From positions 1,302,001-1,366,000 of the forward strand of contig CAVWXT010000005.1 of assembly GCA_963759115.1 (NCBI GenBank): DNA of 64,000 nucleotides. The letters run 5' to 3'. Position numbers and translations under genes: made by a program. The notes beneath the pieces are model-generated. The model saw only the letters and a program-made list of their open reading frames with translations, ran no database searches and was not told where the DNA came from. Origin of the DNA: CAVWXT01 sp963759115. Its GTDB lineage: Bacteria > Planctomycetota > Planctomycetia > Pirellulales > Thermoguttaceae. Shown here one piece after another: positions 1-10,019 of the stretch (within the stretch, counting starts at the first letter, position 1; the number at the start of each line of letters is the position of its first letter).

Positions 1-416
1 TCGTGTTTGACCATGTCGATGGTGTCCCAGTTCCGCTGCTGGATCACCTTGTCGATCGCATAGGGCGCCCCGTCCACGCGCATGTCGTCTTCCACCAGGG
101 CACGGACGGTACACCAGCGGCTGCGGTCGTTCCCGCTAAGGAACGGGCGACGCACGCGGGCTTGCTGCTGCAGTGCGGATTCGACGCGGGCCACTTCGCG
201 ATCGAGGGCCTCGCCCGTGAATCCCTTCTGCGCCAGGTCGCGGCGTCTCTTCTCCAACTCGCCGGGGAGTTCCTTGCGCCGGTTCTTCTCGATCTGGATC
301 AGGTCGACGGAGTCGACGGCCAGAATGCGCCCCAGCATGGCCCCCATGCTCACAAAGATCAACAACAGGTACACGCTCCAGCGGAGTTGAGCGCGGGGAT
401 CGGCGGCGTCAGTCAT
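1..416 (-). CDS. Unrecognised membrane-anchored protein, 3' end cut off by window
   Basis: I read this on the complement strand from the ATG at 416. It runs open to the window edge, about 138 residues. A single hydrophobic segment lies around residues 12-32 (WSVYLLLIFVSMGAMLGRIL), followed by a charged, Arg/Glu-rich stretch likely to form a coiled coil. The layout fits an inner-membrane protein with one N-terminal anchor and a soluble domain. Its ATG overlaps the TGA of the upstream glycosyltransferase (ATGA), so the two are translationally coupled. I do not recognise the family. A role in the same surface-glycan pathway is inferred from the operon only. Confidence 0.6.
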   Translation of the reverse strand, partial: MTDAADPRAQLRWSVYLLLIFVSMGAMLGRILAVDSVDLIQIEKNRRKELPGELEKRRRDLAQKGFTGEALDREVARVESALQQQARVRRPFLSGNDRSRWCTVRALVEDDMRVDGAPYAIDKVIQQRNWDTIDMVKH

Positions 417-1420
417 GGGCGGGAGGGAGTGAAATCCTCGGCGTGCGTTGGCGGCGGCGCCGGCGGAGAGCCGGCCGTGCGATCCGCGACCGAGTAACCG
501 TGAACGTCCGAAGCTTGGTAGGCAATGAACAACTCGGCCAGAAAGCCGATCGACATCAATTGTCCACCCAACAGCAGCAGCCCCATCGAATAGATTACCG
601 CCGGCTTCTCGTGAAGATGCACGGGCTCCCAGCCGGGAAGCCCCAACCGCGAGACGGCCCACCAGCCGGCCAGGCAGATCATCCCCAGCGCCCCCAGCCC
701 AAACGACGCCAGGCCAACCGTTCCCAGTAGGTGCTGCGGCCGTTGGCTGAAACCGGTGAGAAACCGCACCGTCAACAGGTCCAAGAAACCCTTGATGAAC
801 CGGCTTATTCCGTATTTGGAGTGTCCGTACTTTCGCGGGCGGTGCTGGATGACGATCTCACCGACGCGGAACCCCCGCGCGGCGGCCAACACGGGCACGA
901 AACGGTGCAATTCGCCGTACAGCCGCACTTCGTGCAGCACCTGGTGGCGATAACATTTCATGCCGCAGTTGTGATCGTGGAGCTTCACGCCGGTGAGCGC
1001 ACTGACCATCCAGTTGAACAGCCGCGAGGGCACGACCTTGTGCCAGGGATCGTGCCGCACTTTCTTCCAGCCGCTGATCACGTCGAAGTTCTTTTCCATC
1101 TCGGCCAGGAACCGCGGGATCTCGCAGGGATCGTCCTGGAGATCGGCGTCCAGCGTCATCACCAGTTCGCCGCGGGCCTGTTCGAAACCGGCGCTCAAGG
1201 CCGCCGCCTTGCCGAAATTGCGGCGGAAACGCAGGCCGCACACGTGGCGATCCTCGGCAGCCAGCCGGCAGATCACGTCCCAAGAACCGTCCGTGGAGCC
1301 GTCATCGACGAAGATCACATCCAGATCGTAGCCCTTCAAGGCGGCAATCTTGGACAACTGCTGGTGGAGGGCCGCCAGTCCGTCGACTTCGTTGAATACG
1401 GGGATGACTATGGAAAGCAT
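413..1420 (-). CDS. GT2-family glycosyltransferase, dolichyl/undecaprenyl-phosphate type
   Basis: This 335-residue protein has a GT-A fold at the N terminus. Visible elements are IVIPVFNE at the start, FVDDGSTDGS around residue 37, RRNFGKAAALSAGF near residue 66, and the metal/nucleotide-binding TLDADLQDDP near residue 90. Two hydrophobic segments (about 230-255 and 275-300) form a membrane tail, as in the DPM1/GtrB/ArnC group that transfers a sugar from a nucleotide donor to a polyprenyl phosphate. It follows the flippase-like gene by 66 bases and overlaps the next gene by 4, so the three are probably one operon. The sugar cannot be told from sequence. Confidence 0.85.
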   Translation of the reverse strand: MLSIVIPVFNEVDGLAALHQQLSKIAALKGYDLDVIFVDDGSTDGSWDVICRLAAEDRHVCGLRFRRNFGKAAALSAGFEQARGELVMTLDADLQDDPCEIPRFLAEMEKNFDVISGWKKVRHDPWHKVVPSRLFNWMVSALTGVKLHDHNCGMKCYRHQVLHEVRLYGELHRFVPVLAAARGFRVGEIVIQHRPRKYGHSKYGISRFIKGFLDLLTVRFLTGFSQRPQHLLGTVGLASFGLGALGMICLAGWWAVSRLGLPGWEPVHLHEKPAVIYSMGLLLLGGQLMSIGFLAELFIAYQASDVHGYSVADRTAGSPPAPPPTHAEDFTPSRP

Positions 1421-1486
1421 AATGGATTGGGCGGGAACCGTGGCACTCTGTTCCGAAGTTGGAGCCTGGAAACACGTAAACTCGGG

Positions 1487-2443
1487 TCATGCCCGTCGGC
1501 CGAAACGGATCCCCACATACAGGATACCTGATATCAGCAACTCTGCCACCAGCCACGTCAAACGCAAGAGAAAGGCGATGCCCAGCGACATGGTGTCGCC
1601 AAGCTGAGGTATCGTCAGCGCCAGGGTTTTGGCAAGTGCCACTTCCCGCACGCCAGCTCCGCCTGGCACAAACGAAACAAACCCTACGACGGTAGCCAGT
1701 GAGACAGCGGCCGTATAGAGGTGGAACTGGCCGAAAAGGCTGCTATTCGGGGCGTCGATGGCGCGAAGGGCGGCCCACAAGCTGGAACCCATGAGAGCCC
1801 ACCCTAAAGTAGTAAGCGCCCAGCCGATCAGCGTAACGCGGTAGCCAAGCCCCGCCAGTTGCTCCTCGGAAGCGATGTTCCACCTGCCGACCCCGACCAG
1901 TCGAACCAACCGTCTGAAGACGGGAGGCAGGGTGGGCACGCCGGCGGCCAACATCATGGCAATGGCCGCCCAGAACCATACCGTCTGCTCACGGAACCAT
2001 ACGGCGACGATGGCCGCCGACAAAAATGCGCCCACCGCCATCATCGTGAGCGTCTCGAAAAACACGCAGACGGCAGCCAGTGCGGTGTCGACTTGCGGTC
2101 CCCGCACGAGGCCGGCCCTGAGGATGACGACCATCGCCTTGCCGGGAACGTACTTGCCGAGGTGTCCGATAAAATATGCCCGCAGCGCCGCTCCCAGACT
2201 CACCTCTTGACCGAGCGCTCGAAGCGAGCGATGCCAGAAGATGCCACACAGCAGCGTGCCGAGCAAGTACAGGCCGCCCGACGCGGCGAGCCACCAGAAC
2301 TGGAAGTGCCAGCGGTGCTCGCCGAGTTGCCCCCAAAGGTCGACCAGCGTGCGGCGGACGCACCACACCACAATCACGACGATCAGCAACTTGACCGCGG
2401 CCTGAAGCCATCGTTTTCGGCGACCGGCGCTTCGCTGATCCAT
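1487..2443 (-). CDS. Flippase-like membrane protein, LPG_synthase_TM (UPF0104/YbhN) family
   Basis: The protein has 318 residues with about eight hydrophobic segments and a basic N terminus. The family hallmarks FIGHLGKYVPGK (about residue 92) and FVPGGAGVREVAL (about residue 258) are both present. These are typical of the membrane half of lysylphosphatidylglycerol synthase and of stand-alone YbhN-like proteins, for which lipid flipping is proposed. It is the first gene of the leftward operon with the GT2 glycosyltransferase, which suggests moving a lipid-linked sugar or lipid across the inner membrane. The ATG at 2443 is the natural start. No aminoacyltransferase domain is attached. Confidence 0.8.
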   Translation of the reverse strand: MDQRSAGRRKRWLQAAVKLLIVVIVVWCVRRTLVDLWGQLGEHRWHFQFWWLAASGGLYLLGTLLCGIFWHRSLRALGQEVSLGAALRAYFIGHLGKYVPGKAMVVILRAGLVRGPQVDTALAAVCVFFETLTMMAVGAFLSAAIVAVWFREQTVWFWAAIAMMLAAGVPTLPPVFRRLVRLVGVGRWNIASEEQLAGLGYRVTLIGWALTTLGWALMGSSLWAALRAIDAPNSSLFGQFHLYTAAVSLATVVGFVSFVPGGAGVREVALAKTLALTIPQLGDTMSLGIAFLLRLTWLVAELLISGILYVGIRFGRRA

Positions 2444-2499
2444 TCACGCGTCCTTTCCCCAAAACATTGTGGCAGGTAGACGCCGGCGATTCAAGTGAC

Positions 2500-2527
2500 T
2501 TGCGATCGGTGCGATAACGGCGATAAT
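2500..2527 (+). promoter_or_regulatory. Possible sigma-70 promoter of the gene at 2578
   Basis: TTGCGA (2500-2505) and GATAAT (2522-2527) are separated by 16 bases. They lie about 50 bases upstream of the ATG at 2578, in the divergent gap with the flippase-like gene. Confidence 0.35.
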
Positions 2528-2577
2528 TCAGGTGTGGCATGGCCGACTTTGGCCGCGCACAGCCTGGGGAGAAGACC

Positions 2578-3144
2578 ATGAACGCGCTCATGATCTGCGT
2601 GGCGGCAGCGGCACTGGGGATCGACGTCGGTTGGCAGCGATTGCCGGAAGGGGGGATGGAGTACATTATCCAACTCAATCCCCAAAACCTGGAAGTCCTT
2701 CGCTCTGGCGAGCCAATCTACAGCGACATTCCCTCTGCCGCGGGCGAGGTTCGGTCGTACCGCATCGTCGTGGGCACGCAGAAGCTCCCACGCGACACGC
2801 CGCTGGCTGCCCCGGCCGTGACGCCGAAACCGGCCGATCCGAAGGGCCTTGAGTCAAAGGAGTTTCAACCCGGAGCGCCGAACCCGCTGGCGGCCGATCT
2901 CGGCGGAAGGCTGCTCGCCGGGCGGGCAACCAGCTTCGTACAAGACGATCACGCGGCAAAAACCGAAAAGTCGCAATCCAAGGCCGCAGTGGACGCCGAA
3001 CCGGAGAAGCCGGGCAAGCCCTGGCTCCCGTTGACATTCACGCTCTTCGGCCTATTCGCCTCGCTAGGCGCGAATGTGTACCTGGTCTGGATCGCGTATG
3101 ACGTGCGTCGGCGGTATCTGGCAAAGTGCCACGCAGTTTCTTGA
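2578..3144 (+). CDS. Conserved planctomycete-type protein with C-terminal membrane segment
   Basis: I take the ATG at 2578 because GGGGAGAAG lies just upstream; an in-frame ATG at 2539 lacks a site. The product is about 188 residues. The N-terminal part contains GWQRLPEGGMEYIIQL and RSYRIVVGTQKLPRD. A Pro/Lys/Ala-rich linker follows, and the C terminus holds one hydrophobic helix (LPLTFTLFGLFASLGANVYL) with a short basic tail, so most of the protein is probably outside the cytoplasm or tail-anchored. I recall similar small proteins from planctomycete genomes but no assigned function. It is monocistronic and converges on sbcC. Confidence 0.55.
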   Translation: MNALMICVAAAALGIDVGWQRLPEGGMEYIIQLNPQNLEVLRSGEPIYSDIPSAAGEVRSYRIVVGTQKLPRDTPLAAPAVTPKPADPKGLESKEFQPGAPNPLAADLGGRLLAGRATSFVQDDHAAKTEKSQSKAAVDAEPEKPGKPWLPLTFTLFGLFASLGANVYLVWIAYDVRRRYLAKCHAVS

Positions 3145-3273
3145 TTTTCGAGCAAGAGATTCGACCTGCGTGTGGCTTGCTGGGGCACGTCAACCCGGAA
3201 CCATCCACAGGCCGCCGTTCCGGCGGTTGCTAAACGGGTTTGCCTCAAGTGGCCGACGTTGCCGAAGAGTCAC

Positions 3274-6200
3274 CTACGCGGCTGCAGCACCATCGTCGAG
3301 GCCCCCAAATCCCTCCTCGGCGTCGGCGCCTTCCCAGAGCGAGTCGTCCTCGCTCTCCTCGTCGTCATCATCGTCTGCGCCCTCTTCCGGTGAATGCTCG
3401 ACGGCGCCCTCGTCGTTCCGGATTCTTCTCTCTTCCGCCGCCATCTTGCGTCGCGGCGGGCGGCTGCCCTTCTCCCGTTTCGGTTTCTCGTCGCTGCGCG
3501 GCTCTGCGGCGACGATCACCTGGCCCGGCTCCGCATTGTCGGGCAGGCGACTAACGGGCGCCTTGAGCGACTTGAAGAGCTTGAGGATGATGTTCGTGGC
3601 AGGTGAAGATGAGAAGTTGGTGTCCGGCGGCGGCGAAGTCGCGGAGCACGGCGGCTGCGGCCTTCGCCCGCTCGGCATCGAAGTTCACCAGCACGTCGTC
3701 GAGCATCAGCGGCAGCGTTGCCCCGCGGCGGGCGTAGGAACTCGCCAGGGCCAGCCGCAGGCTGAGGAATAGTTGTTCGCGCGTGCCGCGGCTGAGCACC
3801 TCCACCGGCAGGGAGTTCCCTTCCGCGTCGTCGACTCGCAGCGCGTGCTCGCCCAGCGGGGTCCACACGCGGCGGTAGCGGCCTTGCGTGAGCCGGTCGA
3901 GATAGCCGGACGCCTCCTGCAAGCGTTTCCGGCTGCCGCTGCCGTTCGTACGTCGTGCGGATCATGTCGAGAATGGCAGCACGTCGTGGCCAGCACCTGC
4001 CAGCGCTGGACGGCGTCCTCCAGCCGCTTTTCGAGCACCGCCAGGTCCAGGTGCTTGGCGGCAAGTTGCCGGTCGGCGGCCAAGGCATCCAGTTGCTCGC
4101 TCAGCCGACCCCGTTTTTCCAGCATGTCGCGGAGCTGTTGCTGGATAGCCGCCAAGCGTTGGCGGAGTTCGTCGCGGCGGGTCTCCAGCGAAACGGCGCG
4201 ACCGCCTTCGAGCTGCTGCCGGATGGCCTCCTCCGAGCACTGCGACGCCAGTGCCAGTTCGATTTCGCCGGCGATCGCTTCGCGCTGGCGCCGCAGCACG
4301 TCGGCCCGGGCGCTCTCCAACGCCCGCTGGCGAAACTCCTGTTCGTCTTTGACCCCGGCCTCGATGAAACAACTCGCGGCGGCGGTGCTTCAGCCGGCTG
4401 ACGGCCTCCTCATGCTTGGTTCGGGCGGTGCGGTTGCGACGTGCCTCGCTGCGAATGGCGTCGCGGCGGGCAACGGCCGCTTCCTGTTGGGCTGCCGCCT
4501 CTGCCAGCTGCCGCAATTGCTCCATCGGGCCGGCCGGGCTCAGCGAGACGCCGGCGTCGGCCGCCAGTTGCACGATGCGCGCCGACAGGGCGTCCAATTC
4601 CCGCTGCCGGCCAGTGAGATCTTCCCGTCGCTGTGTCAGCCGCCGTTGTCGCTCGGCGATCCGGTCGCCGTGCTGCGCCAGCCGGCGCACCTGTTCGGGC
4701 TGACGGTTTCCGGCAAGGCCGACGGCAGACAGGGCCTCGCGCCAGCGTCGCCGGGCGGTCTTCAGTTCCTCCGCCGCATCGTCGGACGCGCCGGGCGGCC
4801 GATTCGGCCTCCTGCCGGGCCGCGCTGCGGCGCGTATCCAACGGCGTCAGCTCTTCCAAGGCCGCCAAATCCTTCTCCGCCGCCTGGAGCCGGCCCTGAG
4901 ATTGGCCCGCCGCCGCGCGGCAATTGGGCGTCCAAGGCGTCGCGATCGCTCTTTGGCCTGTTGAATCTGCAGTTGGAGCACGCCGAGCTGCTTTTGGCAG
5001 GCGTCGAGCTGGTGGGCGTTGGATCCGTTCGAGCAACACCTTTCCGCCCGCCGCCATGCCGCTGCCGGCCAAGCCCAGCATGGCCAGCGCCCAGCCCATC
5101 GAGCCCATGATCGACGCCGGCAGAAACAGCCCGGCCAGGATGAGCACCACTCCGACGACGAACACCGCGCCGAGTCCCGCCAGCACGCCCACCGGCAGCA
5201 GTTGGCGGTCGGCCAGGCGCCGGCTGCGATCTTCGAGTTCGACCTGGTAGCGGGCCAATTGATCGAGCCGCTCGTCGAGTTGCGCCCGGCGGCGGAATTG
5301 CGACACCAGGCCGCCGGCGCGATCCATCGCCGCCGCCAGGTCGGTTTGGCCGCGAGCCTCCAGGGCGGATTCGATCTGCCGCGTCAGCGGTCTGCACGGT
5401 TTCGTTGGCCGCTGCAGCGGTCTTCTTCGCTTCCGCAAGGCGCTGGCGACGCTGTCGAAGCGTCTTTGCCACGGCGACGAAGCGGCGCCAGCGATCTTGG
5501 CCGAGAACGCCGGCAGCGTGGTCAACTCCGGCGTTCAAACCCAGCCGCTCGCTCTCGGCGGCCAGTTCGAGCTCCAGTTGGCCGATCTCGCCGTGGAGCT
5601 CGCCGATCTGGCCCTGCAACTGGGCGATCCAAGGCTCTTGCTCCTTGAGGGCCTCGATCCGTGCGGCTTGGCGCCACAGGGCCTCGTTGACCGCCAGCGC
5701 GGCAAATTCCCGTTTCGCGGTCTTGCGCAGTTGGGCGAGATGGTCGAGCCGCTGTTGATGTTTCTGGAGGCGGGCGTTGACGGCGTCGAGCCGTTCGATG
5801 GCCCCCTCGGGCATGACCTTCAGCGGCCCCAACGCCGACAACTGGTCGTCCAGCGCGGTCCGCTGGGCCCAGCGATCGCGGAGTGCAATGGCCAGGTCCA
5901 TCACGCGGGCCACGTGCTCGGTCCGGTTGGCTTCCTCCTCCAACCGCGTGATCTCCGATGGAGCTGGTCGCGTTCGGCCACCAGATGGCCATAGCGGCGG
6001 TTGACCGCTCCGAGCTCTTCGATTTCCGACCGAAGCTTCTCTCGTTCGGCCAGCAATTGCACCAGCTGGCACGGCCTGCCGGCGGCGTCGAGGATGCGGT
6101 TGCGCGAGGCGTGCCAACTCTCGCAGCACTTCGACCAGCGACACGCGGTCCAATCCGGCCGTGAGGCTGTAGAGCAATTCGGCGGCCTCGGTGTCGCTCA

Positions 6201-6623
6201 GCGTGGCCAGCTCTTGGATCTTCGCGCAGACCGACGGCGAACACGTTGTTGAACACCGGCTCGTCGACGTTCGACAGCAGCACTTTGATAAAATGTTCGC
6301 CCTGGCGGGTGCCGTCGGGGGCCGTCAGCGTCAGTTGCTCGCCGGGAGTGCCGTCGGCCAGCGAGCTCGTAGCGGCCGATGTGGAAGCGGCCGTGCGGGC
6401 CGGCCAGGTCGATGGTCCCGCCCGGCCGCCCGCCGTGGACCGGCGGCAGGTATCGCCGCCGCGGCAGCGAAAAGCCATAGAGCATCGAGCGGATGAACTG
6501 AAGCAGCGTCGTCTTGCCGGCCTCGTTCGGGCCGTAGAGCACGTTCAGCGCGTCGGAGAGTTTCTCGATCCGCAGGCCGCTCCAAACGCCGTAGCCGTCG
6601 ATTTCCAGGTCGGTGATTCTCAT
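3274..6623 (-). CDS. SbcC/YhaN-like SMC-type ATPase, with many frameshifts
   Basis: Pieced together over about 3.35 kb (roughly 1,115 codons). The start MRITDLEIDGYGVWSG at 6623 is followed by Walker A GPNEAGKTTLL, long Glu/Arg/Gln-rich coiled coils, a central pair of hydrophobic helices near 5,070-5,200, more coiled coil, the ABC signature LSRGTREQLFLSLRLAL and Walker B LMLDDVLVNFD near 3,690-3,800. An acidic tail ends at 3274. The hydrophobic pair in mid-coil is the YhaN-type variant, which partners a SbcD/YhaO-like nuclease, here directly upstream. Frame breaks occur near 6370, 6230, 6110, 5960, 5390, 5025, 3930 and 3595, with more between 4300 and 5000. All domains are present in order, so I consider these sequence errors. 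Confidence 0.75.
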
Positions 6624-7853
6624 GCGTGGGAGCTCCTCCCCGCTCAGCAGGTCGACGCCCAGCACCGCCGCCTCGCGCAGGGCGCGGTCGCGGGCGGCCT
6701 TGCCGGCAAAGGCCACCGCGCCCGCCAGCGTGCCGGCCAGATGCGATTCGGCCAGGTATTGCTCCAGGCCCAGCGGTTCGTCCGGGTTCATCTGCAATTG
6801 GCGAACGGCTCGCAAGAAGTCGCCACGGATCGTTTCCTGCTCGTACCATTCCGGCGGCAGGGTCTCGGAAACTTCCGCCTCCAGCGACACGCTCCACGCG
6901 GCCGGCGTGCGATAGCCGTAATCGCTGCGGAGCCACTGGAGCAAGTCGGCCGCGAGCCTTCCGCGCCGCAATTGCACGATCAACGGACCTCGGCCGGATA
7001 CCGTCCACGAGAGCAGTTGGCTGATGGTCGGCGAGGCTTCCAGGAGCGCGTGCATCCGCTCCCGCAGCCGCACTTCCAGGTCTTCGCGCGAGGTCGTCTC
7101 GTCGACGGCGATCCGTTCGTTCAGCCAGCGTACCGCGTCGGTTGGGATCAAGCTCGTTCGCGTGTGGCGCTGCTCATCCACTTGGACGAGCGTGCAGCCG
7201 TGAACGCCGTTTTCCTCGGGCCGCGGCCTTGGGGGCTGCCGCAGTAGTGGACCACTTGCGGTCCGCTCTGTGGCGTGCTGCGATCGTGGCGGCCGCCGAG
7301 GGCCCAGTAGTGGACCTCTCGCGCCGGCCCCACCGTGACATCGACGTCGCCGTGGGCGACGGCGATTGTGTACAGACCCGGCGGTGCCGGCCGGAAAATC
7401 GTCCAGCCGCAGCGGGCGTTGCGCGTCGCGAGACGTACCCACCAGCCGCGCCAACGTCTCGGACTCCCAAGCGATGGTCATTTCCTCCATTCGCCCGCGG
7501 GGAAACACGTGGACGTTCTGCGGCAACTTGACGACGCCGGGCCAAGTCTCCGGCGGATCGACCGCGCCGCCCGCCCAATAGACGCCGATTCCACGCTCGG
7601 CCAGCCGGGCAAACTGCTCGACCAGAAACAGCGGTCCGCGCGGCCCGGTAGCTAGCGGCTGCAGAATGTCGCCGGAGAGCACGACAAATCCCACGTCTTC
7701 CGCCAACGCCGCTTCGAACACTTGCCGTGCCGCCGCGTACGGCGCATCGAGGAACAGTTCCCGCAGATGGTCGGGCACCTCGGCCACCCCCATCAACGGC
7801 TGTTCCAAATGGAAGTCGCTGGCATGAATGAAACGAAACGGCCGAGTCGACAT
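6624..7853 (-). CDS. SbcD/YhaO-like DNA repair metallophosphoesterase, two frameshifts
   Basis: The N terminus FIHASDFHLEQPL carries the Asp-x-His metal ligands and VLSGDIL the GD motif of calcineurin-like nucleases. A middle stretch (about 7225-7390) is out of frame; restoring it gives GDVDVTVGPAREVHYWALGG, the expected continuation. The protein nicks or trims DNA ends together with the downstream ATPase. It reads in frame straight into the ATPase (EELPRMRITDL) with no stop. One indel would create an ATGA overlap instead, so the apparent fusion may be an artefact. Confidence 0.75.
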
Positions 7854-8082
7854 GGGCGCCTCCGTGCTTGAAATCCAGGGACCATGCGGCAGTTCCCGTC
7901 GCTTTGTCCCAAACGTCTCAACCTCCGCCGGCGTCGAGGGATACGCACGATGATTAGTTTAGCTGCCGTGGCGATATCGTTCCACCTCGAATTGTGTAAT
8001 CGCCAGAAAAAATAGTCAAGATGGGACTTCTGGGGTAATGTATTAGCCGCTTTGTGAGCCGTTTTGTCTACGAATCCGCGTC

Positions 8083-8111
8083 TTGACCCGCCTCTGGACC
8101 GGCCGTATACT
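8083..8111 (+). promoter_or_regulatory. Sigma-70-type promoter for the gene at 8163
   Basis: TTGACC (8083-8088), a 17-base spacer and TATACT (8106-8111). It lies in the 309-base divergent gap between sbcD and the TPR gene; I see nothing else in that gap. A ribosome site GAGGAA precedes the ATG. Confidence 0.7.
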
Positions 8112-8162
8112 GCGGACCGTTGGGACTCGTCGCGTGTGGTCATTCATTGAGGAATATGGGCT

Positions 8163-9014
8163 ATGAAAAGCGAACGGCGGCATGAGCTTCAGCACAACTT
8201 ACTGGCCGACTGGTTGGCCACATGGGCCGAAAGGCTCAAGCCGTACCAGAACATCGTCCTGTCGGCCGTGCTGTTGGCCGTGGTGGCACTGGCCGGATAT
8301 GTGCTGTGGTCAAGGGAATCGGCTTCTCGGACCACCCAGGCATGGGATGAGCTCAACGCGGCCGTGGATAGCCGCGATCCAACGGCGCTAGCGAAAGTAA
8401 TCGAAGACCATCCCGACACAGGGGTCGCTGACCTGGCGGCCCTGGTGTCCGCCGACGAACGTCTCGCCGAGGGATGCCGCCAACTGTTTGTGAGCAAGGC
8501 CACCGCGCAGAACGAACTCAACAAGGCAATTGAGTTGTACAGTTTGGTGCGGGGTCACTACGGATTACCGGCGCAGCGAGAAAGGGCCACCTTCGGCTTG
8601 GCTCGGGCAAAGGAAGCGAAAGGCGACGCGAGCGACATTGATGAGGCGATGAAGTTGTACGAAGAGGTCGCCAAACAGCCCAATGGGGCCTTCGCCGCCG
8701 CGGCAGCACAGCGATTGGAGGACCTCAAACGGCCGGCCACGAAGGAATTGTATGATCGATTTGCCCGCTTTGACCCCAAGCCGGCCTTCTCTAGCGGACC
8801 TGACGGAAAGCCGAGTTTCGACCTGAAGAGTCTGCCCAGCGACAGCCCGCTCGCCCTGCCCGAGGCAATTCATGACATGAAACCGGACGACAAAGAGAAG
8901 GGCAAGGCGGAGGAAAAACCCTCCGAGGGCACGAAGCCGGCCGACGCCACGAAGCCGGCGGACGAAACGAAGCCGTCCGAAGAGAAGAAGGCTCCCGATG
9001 GAGCAGGCAAGTAG
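8163..9014 (+). CDS. Membrane-anchored TPR-like protein (YfgM-like)
   Basis: The 283-residue protein starts with a short cytosolic N terminus, then one transmembrane helix around residues 34-52 (NIVLSAVLLAVVALAGYVLW). Helical repeats of tetratricopeptide type follow (residues 60-200). The C terminus is a low-complexity tail built from repeats of the kind KPADATKPADETKPSEEKK. The layout resembles YfgM, an ancillary periplasmic chaperone of the Sec translocon, but the match is in layout rather than motif. It has its own promoter. The last 17 bases overlap the first possible start of the pseudouridine synthase gene. Confidence 0.6.
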   Translation: MKSERRHELQHNLLADWLATWAERLKPYQNIVLSAVLLAVVALAGYVLWSRESASRTTQAWDELNAAVDSRDPTALAKVIEDHPDTGVADLAALVSADERLAEGCRQLFVSKATAQNELNKAIELYSLVRGHYGLPAQRERATFGLARAKEAKGDASDIDEAMKLYEEVAKQPNGAFAAAAAQRLEDLKRPATKELYDRFARFDPKPAFSSGPDGKPSFDLKSLPSDSPLALPEAIHDMKPDDKEKGKAEEKPSEGTKPADATKPADETKPSEEKKAPDGAGK

Positions 9015-10019
9015 GTTGGCTTCTGGTATCGCGATGTCGCTCTCTTGCGATCCGGTGGAACTTACGGTTGAGGCGCTGGAGGCCGGCCATCGGCTCGATT
9101 CCTTTCTGGCAAGCCATTTTCCCGACTATAGCCGGGTTCATCTCCGCCGCGTGATTTCGGCTGGCGGCGTCACGGTCGACGGCCGAGGCGGCAAACCGGC
9201 TTACCGGCTGAAGGCGGGCCAAGGGGTGTCGATTGTGTTGCCGGAGATTCCTCGCGAGGCCCCGCGCCCGAGGATATCCCGCTTGAGGTGTTGTACGAGG
9301 ACGAGGACGTCGTGGTCATCAACAAGCCGCCCGGCATGGTGGTACACCCGGCCCGGGGGCACTGGTCGGGCACTCTGGCCAGCGCGCTGCAATTCCGCTT
9401 CGGGCCGACGCTGAGCGCGGCCGGCGGGCCGAGCCGGCCGGGGATCGTTCACCGGCTCGATCGCGACACGAGCGGCGCAATCCTCGTCGCCCGCAGCGAC
9501 CAGGCCCACGCCAAACTCGCCAAGCAATTTGAGGCACGGTCGATCGAGAAGGAGTATTTTGCCGTGGTTTCCGGTTGTCCGCAGCGGGATCGCGACCTGA
9601 TCGACTGCCCGATCGGTTTCCATCCGCACGTGCGGGAGAAGATGGCCATTCGCCGCGATCAGCCCGATAGCCGTTCGGCGCAGACGTTCTATGAGGTTCT
9701 GGAGCGGTTCGACGGCTTTGCCGCAGTGAAGCTGCTCCCGAAGACGGGCCGGACGCACCAGATTCGCGTCCATCTGAACCACGTCGGCTGTCCGGTGTTA
9801 TGCGATCGGCAGTACGGTGGGCGAAGCCGAATCACGCGCGGGGAGATTTGCCGCGACCCCGCCGACGCGACCGTTCTGCTGGAGCGACAGGCCTTGCACG
9901 CCCGGCGGCTGCGGTTCGCCCACCCGGCTACCGGTGTGCCGCTGGAAATTGAAGCTCCGCTGCCGGCCGACATTACGGCGGTGCTTACCGAGTTGCGGGA
10001 GCATCGGCGCGCCCGGTAG
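8998..10019 (+). CDS. rluD: RluA/RluD-family 23S rRNA pseudouridine synthase, one frameshift
   Basis: An N-terminal S4 RNA-binding domain (RLDSFLASHFPDYSRVHLRR) is followed by the catalytic domain with HRLDRDTSGAILVARS, which holds the nucleophilic Asp, and later KTGRTHQIRVHL. It isomerises uridines in 23S rRNA, and the S4 plus catalytic layout is that of RluD. The reading frame breaks once near 9265-9280, between the two domains. All motifs are intact on both sides, so a sequence indel is likely. The start may be 8998 or 9034. The stop codon touches the left end of the palindromic element at 10020. Confidence 0.8.
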
